NCBI RefSeq assembly: GCF_007828865.1
Contig: NZ_VIVK01000001.1
Span: 4,402,001 to 4,466,000, forward strand
DNA from: Kribbella amoyensis
GTDB lineage: Bacteria > Actinomycetota > Actinomycetes > Propionibacteriales > Kribbellaceae
Direction of reading: 5' to 3'
DNA: 64,000 nt
The translations under genes were made by a program, and so were the position numbers. Shown piece by piece: positions 8,534 to 17,169 of this stretch (position 1 is its first letter; every line of letters begins with the position of its first letter). Below the pieces are notes generated by a model. It worked only from the letters and a program-made list of their open reading frames with translations. It ran no database searches and had not been told where the DNA came from.

Positions 8534-9253
8534 GTCCGAGAACGGGGTGATCGGGCGGGGGATCGGGGTGCCGTCGAGGTCCAGGTCCACGTGTTCGTTG
8601 AAGAAGGCAACGAGGCCGGCGACCGGGAGCAGTGCCGAGGTGGGGAAGTCGTAGGACCAGGCGAGATCGCGGCCGCCCAGCGACCAGTACGCGGAGGTGC
8701 GGCCCTTGTACGGACAGGCGGTGCGGGTGTCGCTCGGGGTGAGCCGGTCGAAGTTCACCTCGGTCCGCGGGAAGTAGTACCGCGGCGGCAGCCCGGTCTC
8801 GAACACGATCACCGTGGACCGCGACTCCGCCAGCACGTCGCCGTCGACCGACACCCGGACCAGCCGGCCGGACCGGATCGCGTCGCATCGTGCGTACGGG
8901 TTGCGCGGGTGGACGAAGACCTCCTCGTCCTCCTCGAACCAGTGGTCCAGCGCGTCCCACTGGAACCGCACCCGGTCCTTCGCCACGCCGTCGTCGTACA
9001 CCCAGGCCCGGCCGGATCCCGCGGTGTGCACCCGCGCGATGCCATGGCCGAACGTCCGCGTCTCTCCCGTGTCGGTCAGCACACCCTCCGCCACGTCGGC
9101 CACCGGTACGTAGTACTGCGGATAGGGCGGGAACTCCCACAGGTACAGGGCATCCGTGGTGTCCAGGACGAAGCGGCCGGCCAGCGTCGCGCGGATCCGC
9201 CGGGGAACCGGAGCGACCAGGCCGGGCGGGACGATCGGGTCGGGGTACGTCAT
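8531..9253 (-). CDS. DUF427 domain protein (two tandem copies)
   Basis: This 240-residue cytoplasmic protein has two DUF427 units. The C-terminal unit (about residues 120-230) carries the family hallmark YYFPRTEVNF followed by TACPYKGRTSAYW. The N-terminal unit (about 20-115) is a diverged copy ending in LWEFPPYPQYYVPVADV. The function of DUF427 proteins is unknown; they are small beta-rich folds common in actinobacteria. No signal peptide or membrane segment is present. The gene is separated by a hairpin from the upstream alpha-galactosidase gene and is probably transcribed alone. Confidence 0.85.
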   Translation of the reverse strand: MTYPDPIVPPGLVAPVPRRIRATLAGRFVLDTTDALYLWEFPPYPQYYVPVADVAEGVLTDTGETRTFGHGIARVHTAGSGRAWVYDDGVAKDRVRFQWDALDHWFEEDEEVFVHPRNPYARCDAIRSGRLVRVSVDGDVLAESRSTVIVFETGLPPRYYFPRTEVNFDRLTPSDTRTACPYKGRTSAYWSLGGRDLAWSYDFPTSALLPVAGLVAFFNEHVDLDLDGTPIPRPITPFSD

Positions 9254-9268
9254 GTCTCCAGTAAAGAA

Positions 9269-9302
9269 CGCGGGACCGGCCCCAGGGAAGGCCGGCCCCG
9301 CG
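9269..9302 (-). terminator. Terminator of the alpha-galactosidase gene
   Basis: CGCGGGACCGGCC (9269-9281) and GGCCGGCCCCGCG (9290-9302) form a 13-base-pair stem with one mismatch and an 8-base loop. It begins 6 bases past the stop of the minus-strand GH27 gene. Confidence 0.7.
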
Positions 9303-9308
9303 AGCGGA

Positions 9309-11516
9309 TCAGACCGCGATCCAGTCGATGTCGGCGATGTACCCGGTCGGGTTGTGCACCTTGATCGAGTTCTCCCCGGCCTGGAGCTTCATCGGCAGGT
9401 AGGTGACCTGCGGAGTTCCCCAGTCGTTGTCGCCGAGGCCGTGGTAGTTCACCCAGTAGCTGTCCTGGCCGTTCACGGTCAGCATGCTCTGCCGGCTGGT
9501 GTCGCCGTCGGTGTACGCGATCCGGACCAGGTAGGTACCGGTGGTCGGCACGGTGATGCCGTTGAGTGTCACCGAGGCGTCACCGCCGATGTTGCCGATC
9601 TTCTTGCCACCCGAGCACAGCGAGCAGTCGGAGATCCCAGCGTTGCCGGTCAGCGTGCTGGTCGGCGCCTCCGCCTCGTAGCGGACCGGGCCGTCCGCCT
9701 TGGACGTGGGCAGCGTGATCGGCGCACTCGGCTCCGACGTCTTGCCCTTGTGCAGTGCCTTCACCGTGAACGTGTACTCCGTCTGCGGCTGCAGGCCCTT
9801 CGCGACGACGGTGGTGGACGAGCTGGTCCCGACCTGGCGGCCGTTCGCGAACACGGCGTACGACGTGGCGCCGGTACTCGGCTGCCACTCCAGGGAGACC
9901 GTGGTGCTGTCGGCGTCGGTCGCGGTCAGGTCGGCCGGCTTCCCGGGCGACGCCACCTTGGCCGGGGTGATCTTGTACAGCTTCGAGCCGTGCGCCGGGA
10001 GTTCGGCGCTGACCTGGCCGGTCACACCCGCCGTGTTCTTCGCCGCCCAGACGTCGCGGACCGTCGCCTGGCCGGTCACGCCGAGTTGGTCGAACCGGCC
10101 GGTGACCGTCGCGGGGGAGTCGGCCAGGTTGAACAGGCCGACAGTGACGGATCCGTCCGGGTTCTTCGCGTGCCAGACCTGTTGCAGCTGGTCCTGGTTG
10201 AGCGGGCGGGCCGGGACGCCGGCCTGGTTGATCGCGATCACCTCGCGGTTGGTCAGCAACTTCATTCCGTACGCGTCCAGCTTGGTCAGGTCGTCACCGA
10301 TGAACAGCGGTGCCGCGTTCATCGCCCAGAACGTCATGTAGCTCTGCCGCTCGATCTCGGTGATGCCGTCCATCTCGCCGTTGCCGACGTTGATCGCGTC
10401 GAGGTTGTTCCAGTGCCCCGGTCCCGCGTCGTCGACCCACTGCGGCAGGTCCCACCAGCGGCCGACGAGCGAGCCGTTCCAGCGCACGATCGTGTCGCAG
10501 TAGCACTCCACGTCGGTGTCGATCCGCCAGCCATGCGAGTTCGCCTTCCAGGTCTCGGCGTACCGGTGGCTGAGCGACCACGACAGCGTGTACAGCATCG
10601 GGCGGCCGGCGTTCTGGACCGCGCGCCACCAGGCCTCGACGTCCGCGGTGTTGTTGTGGTTCGGGTCGTCCGGCGCGCCCTTCCAGGAGCCGGGGCCGAC
10701 ACCGTCCATCTTGATGAAGTCGACGCCCCAGCTGGCGAACAACTTCGCGATCGAGTCCGCGTACTTCTGTGCGCACGGGCTGGCGTAGTTGATCTTGTAC
10801 GCCTGGTCCCAGCCGTTCGTGGTCCGCAGGTCCGGGTAGACGATGTCCCGGGTGAAGCAGCCGGGCGCGTTGTGGATCGGGGTGTTGCCGTCGCGGTAGA
10901 CGTCGAAGCCGAGGCCGACCACGGTGTAGATCCCGAACTTCAGGCCGAGCTTGTGCAGGTCGTCACCGATCGCCTTCATCCCGCGCGGGAAGCGGGCGGT
11001 GTTCGCGACCGGCCGGCCGTACTCGTCTCCGCCGTTCTGCCAGCCGGCGTCGACGTTGATGTACTCGTAGCCGAAGGGCTTGAGCTTCGAGGCCATCACC
11101 TGGGCCTGGGCCAGGACGTTCTTCTCGCTGATGAAGCTGCCCGGGCCGTCGGGGTTCACGCCCGGGTAGTTCGTGGACTGCAGGCTCCAGCTGCTCCAGC
11201 CCAGGTACGGCTTGGCGGCGAGCTGCGGGTACTTCGCGGGCACGGCGCGCTGGGCCAGTGGTGCTTCGAGCGGCGCCTGGCCCTGGAACGCGGAGTCCGG
11301 CTCCACCAGCGCCGGCTTCGGTCCGGGCTGCCCGGTCACGGGGCTGCGGTCCGAGTTGCTGCGCGGAACGCTCGCGTCGGCCGGGGCGATCGCGAGCGCC
11401 GCCGACACCAGGGCGGACACGGCGACGGCGGCGACCGCGGTCCGGCGGCTGCGGCGGTGGGGGCGGGGGACTCGGCGATGGGCGGCGCCGGGGGCGGCAC
11501 CAGAGGGGACTGACAT
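9309..11516 (-). CDS. Secreted GH27 alpha-galactosidase with Fn3 and C-terminal carbohydrate-binding domain
   Basis: This 735-residue secreted glycosidase starts with a long positively charged signal peptide (RRSRRTAVAAVAVSALVSAALA, cleavage likely near residue 49). The GH27 catalytic barrel spans ~95-420: GWSSWS at its start, nucleophile D271 in FIKMDG, and acid/base D335 in the RIDTD motif. A beta-sandwich domain follows (~430-520), then a fibronectin type III domain (~525-610) and a CBM35/CBM6-like module (~620-735, ending GYIADIDWIAV). It should release terminal alpha-galactose, or a related sugar such as beta-L-arabinopyranose, outside the cell. The ATG follows GGAGGAG. Promoter and operator are visible upstream. 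Confidence 0.93.
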   Translation of the reverse strand: MSVPSGAAPGAAHRRVPRPHRRSRRTAVAAVAVSALVSAALAIAPADASVPRSNSDRSPVTGQPGPKPALVEPDSAFQGQAPLEAPLAQRAVPAKYPQLAAKPYLGWSSWSLQSTNYPGVNPDGPGSFISEKNVLAQAQVMASKLKPFGYEYINVDAGWQNGGDEYGRPVANTARFPRGMKAIGDDLHKLGLKFGIYTVVGLGFDVYRDGNTPIHNAPGCFTRDIVYPDLRTTNGWDQAYKINYASPCAQKYADSIAKLFASWGVDFIKMDGVGPGSWKGAPDDPNHNNTADVEAWWRAVQNAGRPMLYTLSWSLSHRYAETWKANSHGWRIDTDVECYCDTIVRWNGSLVGRWWDLPQWVDDAGPGHWNNLDAINVGNGEMDGITEIERQSYMTFWAMNAAPLFIGDDLTKLDAYGMKLLTNREVIAINQAGVPARPLNQDQLQQVWHAKNPDGSVTVGLFNLADSPATVTGRFDQLGVTGQATVRDVWAAKNTAGVTGQVSAELPAHGSKLYKITPAKVASPGKPADLTATDADSTTVSLEWQPSTGATSYAVFANGRQVGTSSSTTVVAKGLQPQTEYTFTVKALHKGKTSEPSAPITLPTSKADGPVRYEAEAPTSTLTGNAGISDCSLCSGGKKIGNIGGDASVTLNGITVPTTGTYLVRIAYTDGDTSRQSMLTVNGQDSYWVNYHGLGDNDWGTPQVTYLPMKLQAGENSIKVHNPTGYIADIDWIAV

Positions 11517-11550
11517 GGATCTCCTCCGACTCGTCGGGCGGGTTCCGCTG

Positions 11551-11580
11551 AGCCTAGGGGTGGTTAATTTACATGGTCAA
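11551..11580 (-). promoter_or_regulatory. Predicted sigma-70-type promoter of the alpha-galactosidase
   Basis: On the minus strand TTGACC (11580-11575) and TAGGCT (11556-11551) are separated by 18 bases. The predicted start lies near 11544, about 27 bases before the ATG, in a local AT-rich island that contrasts with the GC-rich surroundings. Confidence 0.55.
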
Positions 11581-11585
11581 GTAAC
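11563..11585. promoter_or_regulatory. Operator-like inverted repeat over the -35 box
   Basis: Half-sites GTTAnTTnAC and GTnAAnTAAC flank a 3-base centre, matching at 8 of 11 paired positions. The element covers the -35 box of the alpha-galactosidase promoter, so repression of a sugar-inducible gene (LacI, GntR or ROK type) is inferred. No such regulator gene is adjacent. Confidence 0.55.
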
Positions 11586-11705
11586 AAGCGGCGATAACTC
11601 TGAGTGATCCCGGTCGGCGATCACCGTGATCGAACCGCGCGCGAACTGAGACGAACTCCGCCCGCGCCGGCCCGCGTCGTACTTCGCGAGAGGGCTCGGT
11701 GGTCC

Positions 11706-13259
11706 GTGTGGGGCGGACCAGGCCCGCGGCGGGAGGGGTTCATCATCAACGCGTCCAAGGGAAACAGGCGGACGGCGCTCGGTGTCGCCGGCGTGGTCAC
11801 ACTCGCGGCGCTGGCCGCCGGTGGGACCACGGCGATGGCCGGCGCGGCCGGTGAGTCGCCGCTGAAACTGGTGGCCGGAAGCACCGAAGTGACGGTGGAA
11901 CGAGTGCCGGAGTACGGCGTCGATCTCGATCTCGGCACCCACCTGGTCGCCGGGTCGAAACCGGTCGAGGTGCGGGCGAGCCGCGCGTCGTACGCCGACC
12001 AGGTGATCGCCCGCCAGGTCGTCACCGGGGCGGACCGGCCGTTGCCACCGGGAGCGGTCACCGACTTCAGTGGACTCGGCAAGTTCCTGCACGTCACCAT
12101 CACCGATGCCGCGGGCAAGAAGGTGCTGGACCGGGACCAGACCGTCTGCCTGAACGGCGAGGGTTCACGGACCCGGCCGGACGCGCCGGACACCTCGCCG
12201 TACCCGGACGACTGTACGGCGAACCCGTTCACGCTCGGCGCGGTCTGGGGGCTGCAGGCCGGGTGGTCGGCGAACACGACGGCCGTCGACGCCGAGCCGG
12301 TGGACCTGGCGGCCGGGAAGTACAAGGCCCGGGTGACGATCAGCAAGGCGTACCGGGACTTCTTCAAGATCGGCGCGTACGACTCGGCGGTCTCGCTGAA
12401 CCTCACCGTCAAGGACGGAGAGGGCTGCGGGGCCGCGAGTACGGAGGGGTGTCGTACGGCCGCTCGCCCGAAGAGCCTGATGGGTGACGACACGGACCGC
12501 CCGGCCGTTCAGCCGCGGCCGAATCCGGCCCGCCCGACCGGGACGGCCGGGGTGCCGAAGGGGCCCAAGCCGGACCTGCGGGCGTTGCCGGCGTGGGAGA
12601 TCTCGGTCGGCCCGGGCGAGAAGGGGACGCCCGCGGCGAACCGCGACTTCCTGCAGTTCTCCGCGAACGTGTGGAACGCGGGACCGTCGCCGTTGGTGCT
12701 GGACGGGTTCCGGCAGCAGGGCAAGGACCTGATGGACGCGTTCCAGTACTTCTACGACGACCACGGCCGGCAGGTCGGGTACCAGAAGACCGGCACGATG
12801 GAGTGGGACGCGCGGGACGGCCACAACCACTGGCACTTCACCGACTTCGCCCGGTACAGCCTGCTGAAGGCGGACCAGAGCGAGGCGGTCCGGAGCCAGA
12901 AGGAGGCGTTCTGCCTGGCCGCGACCGACTCGATCGACTACACCGTCGAGAACGCGAACTGGCACCCGTCCAACACCGACCTGCACACCGCGTGCGGCGA
13001 CCACAGTTCGCTGTCGGTCCGCGAGGTCCTCGATGTCGGATCGGGTGACACCTACGTGCAGTCGTTGCCGGGCCAGTCGTTCGACGTGACCGGCTTGCCC
13101 AACGGCACGTACTACATCCAGGTCGTCGCGAACCCGGACAAGCGGCTCTACGAGACCAGTACGGCGAACAACGTGGCGCTGCGCAAGGTGGTCCTCGGCG
13201 GGACGCCGCATCACCGCACGGTCGACGTTCCGCCGGTCGGCGTGGTCGACCGGCCGTGA
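11706..13259 (+). CDS. Lysyl oxidase-like secreted copper protein
   Basis: This protein of about 517 residues has a signal/anchor region (TALGVAGVVTLAALAAGGT) near the N terminus. The N-terminal half (to ~residue 270) is a beta-rich region of unknown role. The C-terminal half is a lysyl-oxidase domain with the copper-binding motif GHNHWHF (H373, H375, H377), followed by CLAATDS and a conserved C-terminal ANPDKRLYETSTANN. Family members oxidise primary amines, classically peptidyl lysine, but bacterial substrates are not settled. Start choice is difficult. GTG at 11706 is the nearest normal start, yet the best Shine-Dalgarno (GGGAGGGG, 11731-11738) precedes only ATC codons at 11742 and 11745. 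Confidence 0.85.
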   Translation: MWGGPGPRREGFIINASKGNRRTALGVAGVVTLAALAAGGTTAMAGAAGESPLKLVAGSTEVTVERVPEYGVDLDLGTHLVAGSKPVEVRASRASYADQVIARQVVTGADRPLPPGAVTDFSGLGKFLHVTITDAAGKKVLDRDQTVCLNGEGSRTRPDAPDTSPYPDDCTANPFTLGAVWGLQAGWSANTTAVDAEPVDLAAGKYKARVTISKAYRDFFKIGAYDSAVSLNLTVKDGEGCGAASTEGCRTAARPKSLMGDDTDRPAVQPRPNPARPTGTAGVPKGPKPDLRALPAWEISVGPGEKGTPAANRDFLQFSANVWNAGPSPLVLDGFRQQGKDLMDAFQYFYDDHGRQVGYQKTGTMEWDARDGHNHWHFTDFARYSLLKADQSEAVRSQKEAFCLAATDSIDYTVENANWHPSNTDLHTACGDHSSLSVREVLDVGSGDTYVQSLPGQSFDVTGLPNGTYYIQVVANPDKRLYETSTANNVALRKVVLGGTPHHRTVDVPPVGVVDRP

Positions 13260-13311
13260 CGCCGTCGTCCTGACCACCGGCCCCGGCCCGCCCGCCGGGG
13301 ACCGGTCCGGG

Positions 13312-13345
13312 CCCGCGGTCCCCTCTCCGTCCGAGGGGCCGCGGG
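13312..13345. terminator. Bidirectional terminator hairpin
   Basis: CCCGCGG-T-CCCCTC (13312-13325) pairs with GAGGGGCCGCGGG (13333-13345), a 13-base-pair stem with one bulged T and a 7-base loop. It sits between the convergent lysyl-oxidase and small hypothetical genes. Confidence 0.7.
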
Positions 13346-13759
13346 TCAGAACTCGTGCCCTGGTTCGCCGGGGGTGATCCGGCGGCGCTTCATCTCCGCC
13401 TCGGCCAGGTGGCGCCGGCCGCCGGTGAGCTGGTCCCGGGCCTGCCGTTCCAGCTCGGTGAACAGGGCGAAGTAGTCGTCGTCGTACTCCTCGACGATCT
13501 GGAACGTCCAGCGGCCCGGGATCACGTTGCGCCCGATCAGCTCGGTCTCGATCCGGTCGGCGAGCGCGTCGTGGCCCGCCTTCCGCAGTTGCTCGACGGC
13601 CCGGTCCAGCTTGAGGTCGGCCGACCCGGTCAGCTGGTGGAACGAGTACAGGTGGCCGCGCGCCCGGGCCGCCGTCTCCAGCGCTTCGGTCAGGGCCCCG
13701 ACGGCGGACACGGTGAGGTCGTCCACTCCGTCGGGGCGCTCGTGCTCTGCTCGGTTCAT
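13346..13759 (-). CDS. Conserved actinobacterial protein of unknown function
   Basis: This 137-residue, charged, predicted helical protein has no membrane segment. The central part (ALETAARARGHLYSFHQL, then LRKAGHDALADRIE and GRNVIPGRWTFQIVEEYDD) and the C-terminal EMKRRRITPGEPGHE pattern look like a conserved actinobacterial family of unknown function; I recognise the pattern but no role. The ATG is 24 bases downstream of the MFS transporter stop on the same strand, with a G-run ahead of it, so the two are probably co-transcribed. Confidence 0.75.
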   Translation of the reverse strand: MNRAEHERPDGVDDLTVSAVGALTEALETAARARGHLYSFHQLTGSADLKLDRAVEQLRKAGHDALADRIETELIGRNVIPGRWTFQIVEEYDDDYFALFTELERQARDQLTGGRRHLAEAEMKRRRITPGEPGHEF

Positions 13760-13783
13760 ACCCCCGTGGTACCCAACCGCGGG

Positions 13784-15319
13784 TCAGCGGTGCAACGGCT
13801 TGCGCCTGGTCCGTACCGGCCGGGTGTGCGGGTCGGTCCGGGCGTGCCGGCGGCGGCCGATGACGAACGGGCGGGACGGCGTGACCAGCGGCGCCTCCGG
13901 CGCGGCGACCCGGATCGGCGTCTGCTCGAGGCCGAGGGTGACCGGCGGCTGCCGCCACGGCGACCGGGTGGACCGGACCAGGACGACCCGAAACCGGCCG
14001 GCCCGGGCCAGCTTGATCCCGATCGCGATCGTCGCGATCCCGGGCACCAGGCCGGCCAGGAACAGGCTGGAGCGGGCGCCGAAGTGCTGCGCGAGCGCGC
14101 CGACCATCGGCCCGCCGATCGCGCCGCCGCCGATGAAGACCAGGTTGTAGATCCCGGAGACCCGGCCGCGCAGACCGTCCGGCGTGGTCAGCTGGACCAT
14201 CGACTGCGCCGCGGTGAGGAACATCAGCGTGGCGGTGCCCTGCAGGGCCAGCAGCGGCATGAAGGTCCACAGCGAGGGCTGGATCGCGGCCACCATCTGC
14301 GCGATCGCGAGCAGCGCGGCGATCCCGACCAGGTTCCGCAGCCGGGTCGGGCGGACCCGCCGGGCGGACAGCAGCGCACCGGCCAGCGCGCCACCCGCGA
14401 CCACCGAGTTCAGGACGCCGTACCCGGACGCGCCGGTGTGGAAGACGCGGTCGGCGAAGGCGGTCAGCGTGACCGGGAGGCTGATGGTGAACATGCCGTA
14501 GATCCCGACCAGTGCGATCGCCCACCGGACAGCCGGCTCGTGGAACGCGTACCGCAGACCGTCGCGCAGGCCGTCCCGGATCCGCATGCCGGCGCTCGCC
14601 TTGCGGGCCGCCTGCAGCCCGGGCATCTCGGACTCCCGCATCATCAGCAGCGCCGAGATCGAGCCGAAGAAGGTCACCGCGTTGAGCGCGAACGCCCAGC
14701 CGGTCCCGATGGTGCCGAGCAGCGCGCCGCCCAGCGCCGGGCCGATCAGGCTGCCGAGCTGGAACGTCGACGACACCATGCTGATCGCGTTCCGGACCCG
14801 GTCCTTGCCGACGATCTCGGTGACGAACGACTGCCGGGTCGGGTTGTCGACCGCCGTCGCGAGACCGAGGAACAACGCCATCAGGTAGACCTGCCAGACC
14901 TGCACCTGGCCGCTGAAGGCCAGCACCGCGAGCACACCGGCGGCGGCGCCCATCGTCGTCTGGGTGACCAGCAGCACCTTGCGCTTCGGGAAGCGGTCGG
15001 CGATCACACCGCCGTACAGGCCGAGCAGCAGGGTGGGCAGGAACTGCAGCGCGGTGGTGATCCCGACGGCGGTGGCGCTGCCGGTGAGGGTGAGGACCAG
15101 CCAGTCCTGCGCGATGCGCTGGATCCAGCCGCCGGTGGAGCTGACCAGCAGGCCGCTGACCAGCAGCCGGAAGTTGCGGACCTGCAACGCACTGAAGGTG
15201 TCCCGGAAGCCGGGTCGGCGCTGGGCCGGGGGCAGGGTGTCCGGGGTCGCCGGGGGAGGGTTATGGGTGTGGAAATCGGGAACGGACTGGACGGAGCCGG
15301 TGGCCCGGGTGCTCAACAT
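13784..15319 (-). CDS. MFS transporter (EntS-like, MFS_3 type)
   Basis: This 511-residue major facilitator has the MFS_3-type opening (FSALQVRNFRLLVSGLLVSSTGGWIQ), about 12 predicted membrane helices, and the loop 2-3 signature GGVIADRFPKRK. A basic cytosolic tail of ~80 residues follows the last helix. Relatives export siderophores, antibiotics or other small molecules by proton antiport. The gene is divergent from a LysR regulator across 129 bases that hold a LysR-type box, so LysR-controlled export is inferred. The substrate is unknown. Confidence 0.87.
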   Translation of the reverse strand: MLSTRATGSVQSVPDFHTHNPPPATPDTLPPAQRRPGFRDTFSALQVRNFRLLVSGLLVSSTGGWIQRIAQDWLVLTLTGSATAVGITTALQFLPTLLLGLYGGVIADRFPKRKVLLVTQTTMGAAAGVLAVLAFSGQVQVWQVYLMALFLGLATAVDNPTRQSFVTEIVGKDRVRNAISMVSSTFQLGSLIGPALGGALLGTIGTGWAFALNAVTFFGSISALLMMRESEMPGLQAARKASAGMRIRDGLRDGLRYAFHEPAVRWAIALVGIYGMFTISLPVTLTAFADRVFHTGASGYGVLNSVVAGGALAGALLSARRVRPTRLRNLVGIAALLAIAQMVAAIQPSLWTFMPLLALQGTATLMFLTAAQSMVQLTTPDGLRGRVSGIYNLVFIGGGAIGGPMVGALAQHFGARSSLFLAGLVPGIATIAIGIKLARAGRFRVVLVRSTRSPWRQPPVTLGLEQTPIRVAAPEAPLVTPSRPFVIGRRRHARTDPHTRPVRTRRKPLHR

Positions 15320-15410
15320 GAACCCTTAGAAAGTGGACGTGCAGGGGAGGTCCGTACCATCCTCGCTGCTCGGGCCCGAATTCCTACAGCGAATTACTCC
15401 TATTAGTCTT

Positions 15411-15425
15411 ATTGCGTCTCGCAAT
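15411..15425. promoter_or_regulatory. LysR-type T-N11-A operator
   Basis: ATTGCGTCTCGCAAT is an inverted repeat with 6-base arms around a 3-base centre and fits the LysR T-N11-A rule. It lies 23 bases before the lysR-type start and in the control region shared with the divergent MFS gene. The surrounding 15368-15425 stretch is unusually AT-rich. Confidence 0.65.
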
Positions 15426-15448
15426 GATGTCGGGACGGAGGAGGAGCG

Positions 15449-16324
15449 GTGGCCTACGATCCGGACCAGCTGCGCACGTTTCTCGCGGTGGCGCAGTCCC
15501 TCAGCTTCACCCAGGCGGCCGAACGACTGGGCATCCGGCAGCCGACCGTCAGTCAACACATCCGCAAACTCGAGGCGGCGGTCGGGCGGCCGTTGTTCGT
15601 CCGCGACACCCGGACCGTGACGCTGACCGCGGACGGCGAGGCGATGGCCGGGTTCGCCCGGACCATCCTGGCCGCGCACGAGGAGGCGGTCGGCTACTTC
15701 ACCGGCTCGGAGTTGCGCGGCCGGCTGCGGTTCGGGGTGACCGACGACCTGGCGCTCACCCCGCTGCCCCGGATCCTGCGCGACTTCCGCCAGCTCTACC
15801 CGCGGATCGACCTCGAGCTGACCGTGGCCCAGAGCCCCAACCTGCTCCGCCGGGTGGAGTCGGGTCACCTCGACCTGGCGTACGTGAAGCACCCCAGCGG
15901 CGGCGGGTACGAGCCGAACGGCCGGCTGGTCCGGCGCGACCCGCTGGTCTGGGCGGGGATCAACGGCACCCGGATCGCGCCCGACGGCCCGGTCCCGCTG
16001 GTCGCGTACCAGGCCCCGAGCCTGAGCCGTTCGCTCGGTGTCCAGACTTTGGAACAGGCGGGCCGTTCGTGCCGGATCACCTGCATCGTCCGCGGCGTCA
16101 ACGGGGTGCTCGCCGCGGTCCGGGCCGGCCTCGGCATCGCGATCTTCGCCCGCTCCCTGCTGCCGGCCGACCTGGAGGAGCCACCGCCGAGCGCCGGTCT
16201 GCCCGAGCTGCCGTCCATCGACCTGGTCCTGATCACCAACCCCCGGGCCGCGAAGGAACCGGCCGAAGCCCTCACCGCCGCGATCCTCGGCAGCAACGCC
16301 CCGCTCAAACCCGCCAGCAACTAG
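15449..16324 (+). CDS. LysR family transcriptional regulator
   Basis: This 291-residue LysR protein has an N-terminal winged helix-turn-helix (FTQAAERLGIRQPTVSQHIRKLE, about residues 20-42) and a periplasmic-binding-protein-like effector domain (~90-285) starting LRFGVTDDLALTPLP. The GTG at 15449 is preceded by GGAGGAG. It is divergent from the MFS transporter and stops 5 bases from the convergent UbiA gene. Autoregulation and control of the exporter through the box at 15411-15425 are inferred. The ligand is unknown. Confidence 0.92.
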   Translation: MAYDPDQLRTFLAVAQSLSFTQAAERLGIRQPTVSQHIRKLEAAVGRPLFVRDTRTVTLTADGEAMAGFARTILAAHEEAVGYFTGSELRGRLRFGVTDDLALTPLPRILRDFRQLYPRIDLELTVAQSPNLLRRVESGHLDLAYVKHPSGGGYEPNGRLVRRDPLVWAGINGTRIAPDGPVPLVAYQAPSLSRSLGVQTLEQAGRSCRITCIVRGVNGVLAAVRAGLGIAIFARSLLPADLEEPPPSAGLPELPSIDLVLITNPRAAKEPAEALTAAILGSNAPLKPASN

Positions 16325-16329
16325 TTGGC

Positions 16330-17151
16330 CTAGGGCACCAAGCTGTCGCCGCGGGCGATCAGGGTGATGACGCTGACCGCGGCGACGGCGATAGTGAGGA
16401 GGAAGGGGGCCTTCGGCCAGAACAGGATCACCAGGAGCAGGGCCGCGTTGACCGCGAGGGCGAGCCAGCCGACGACACCCGGTGGTCCTGGCGGGGCGAG
16501 GACGAGCAGGGCTGTGGCGACGGCCAGGGGGAGAGGTGCGAGCAGGCGGGCCGCGGAGCCGAGTCGTTGCGGCCAGCCCCGGACTCCGGTGGCCAGGTCG
16601 TCGTCGAGATCGGGCACCACGTTTGCCAGGTGGGCACCGACTCCGAGCAGGGCCGTGGCGACGGTGGCCCACCACGGCGCCCAGGTCCGGGTCGTGCCGA
16701 GTGTGACGAACGACGGCAGCCCGCCGAACGCGACGGCGTACGGGGCCCACGAGAACGCGGTGGATTTGAGGCCCAGGTTGTACGCCCAGGCGCAGGCGAC
16801 GAAGAGCAGATGGACGAGGCCGGCGGCGATCCCGTTCGCCAGCGAGACGGGGATGGTGACCACGAGCATCACGTACGCACCGATCCACAGCGTCCGCCGA
16901 CTCACCAAGCCACGCACCACCGGCTTGTCACGGCGGTTCACAATGGTGTCGCGGGCAGCATCAATCGCGTCATTGCTCCAGCCGATCGAGAGGTGGCCGG
17001 TGAGGATCGTTGCGGCGACGAGGAGACACCCCGCCGGGCTGCGGCCCGCCGACCAGGCGACCGCGGTGACGAGGGCGGTCACGGCGACGGTCGGGCCCGG
17101 GTGGCAGGCCAGGGCCAGACCTTTGACGGTACGGCCGACATCGTTGCTCAC
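16330..17151 (-). CDS. UbiA family prenyltransferase
   Basis: This integral membrane prenyltransferase of about 273 residues carries both Asp-rich motifs of the UbiA superfamily: NDAIDAARD (residues 60-68) and DLDDD (181-185), with about eight hydrophobic helices. These enzymes join a prenyl diphosphate to an aromatic acceptor in the membrane. The GTG at 17151 starts only 18 bases from the divergent type III PKS ATG, so the promoters must overlap the opposing coding ends. Its neighbours make a prenylated polyketide phenol or quinone a plausible product. This is inference; acceptor and prenyl length cannot be read from sequence. Confidence 0.85.
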   Translation of the reverse strand: MSNDVGRTVKGLALACHPGPTVAVTALVTAVAWSAGRSPAGCLLVAATILTGHLSIGWSNDAIDAARDTIVNRRDKPVVRGLVSRRTLWIGAYVMLVVTIPVSLANGIAAGLVHLLFVACAWAYNLGLKSTAFSWAPYAVAFGGLPSFVTLGTTRTWAPWWATVATALLGVGAHLANVVPDLDDDLATGVRGWPQRLGSAARLLAPLPLAVATALLVLAPPGPPGVVGWLALAVNAALLLVILFWPKAPFLLTIAVAAVSVITLIARGDSLVP

Positions 17152-17169
17152 CGACGTAACGATGCCACG

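Noticed and set aside
13355..15406. Long plus-strand open frame opposite the MFS transporter
   Set aside because: The product is a low-complexity Arg/Gly/Ala/Asp-rich translation; the minus-strand MFS frame has clear membrane helices and family motifs.
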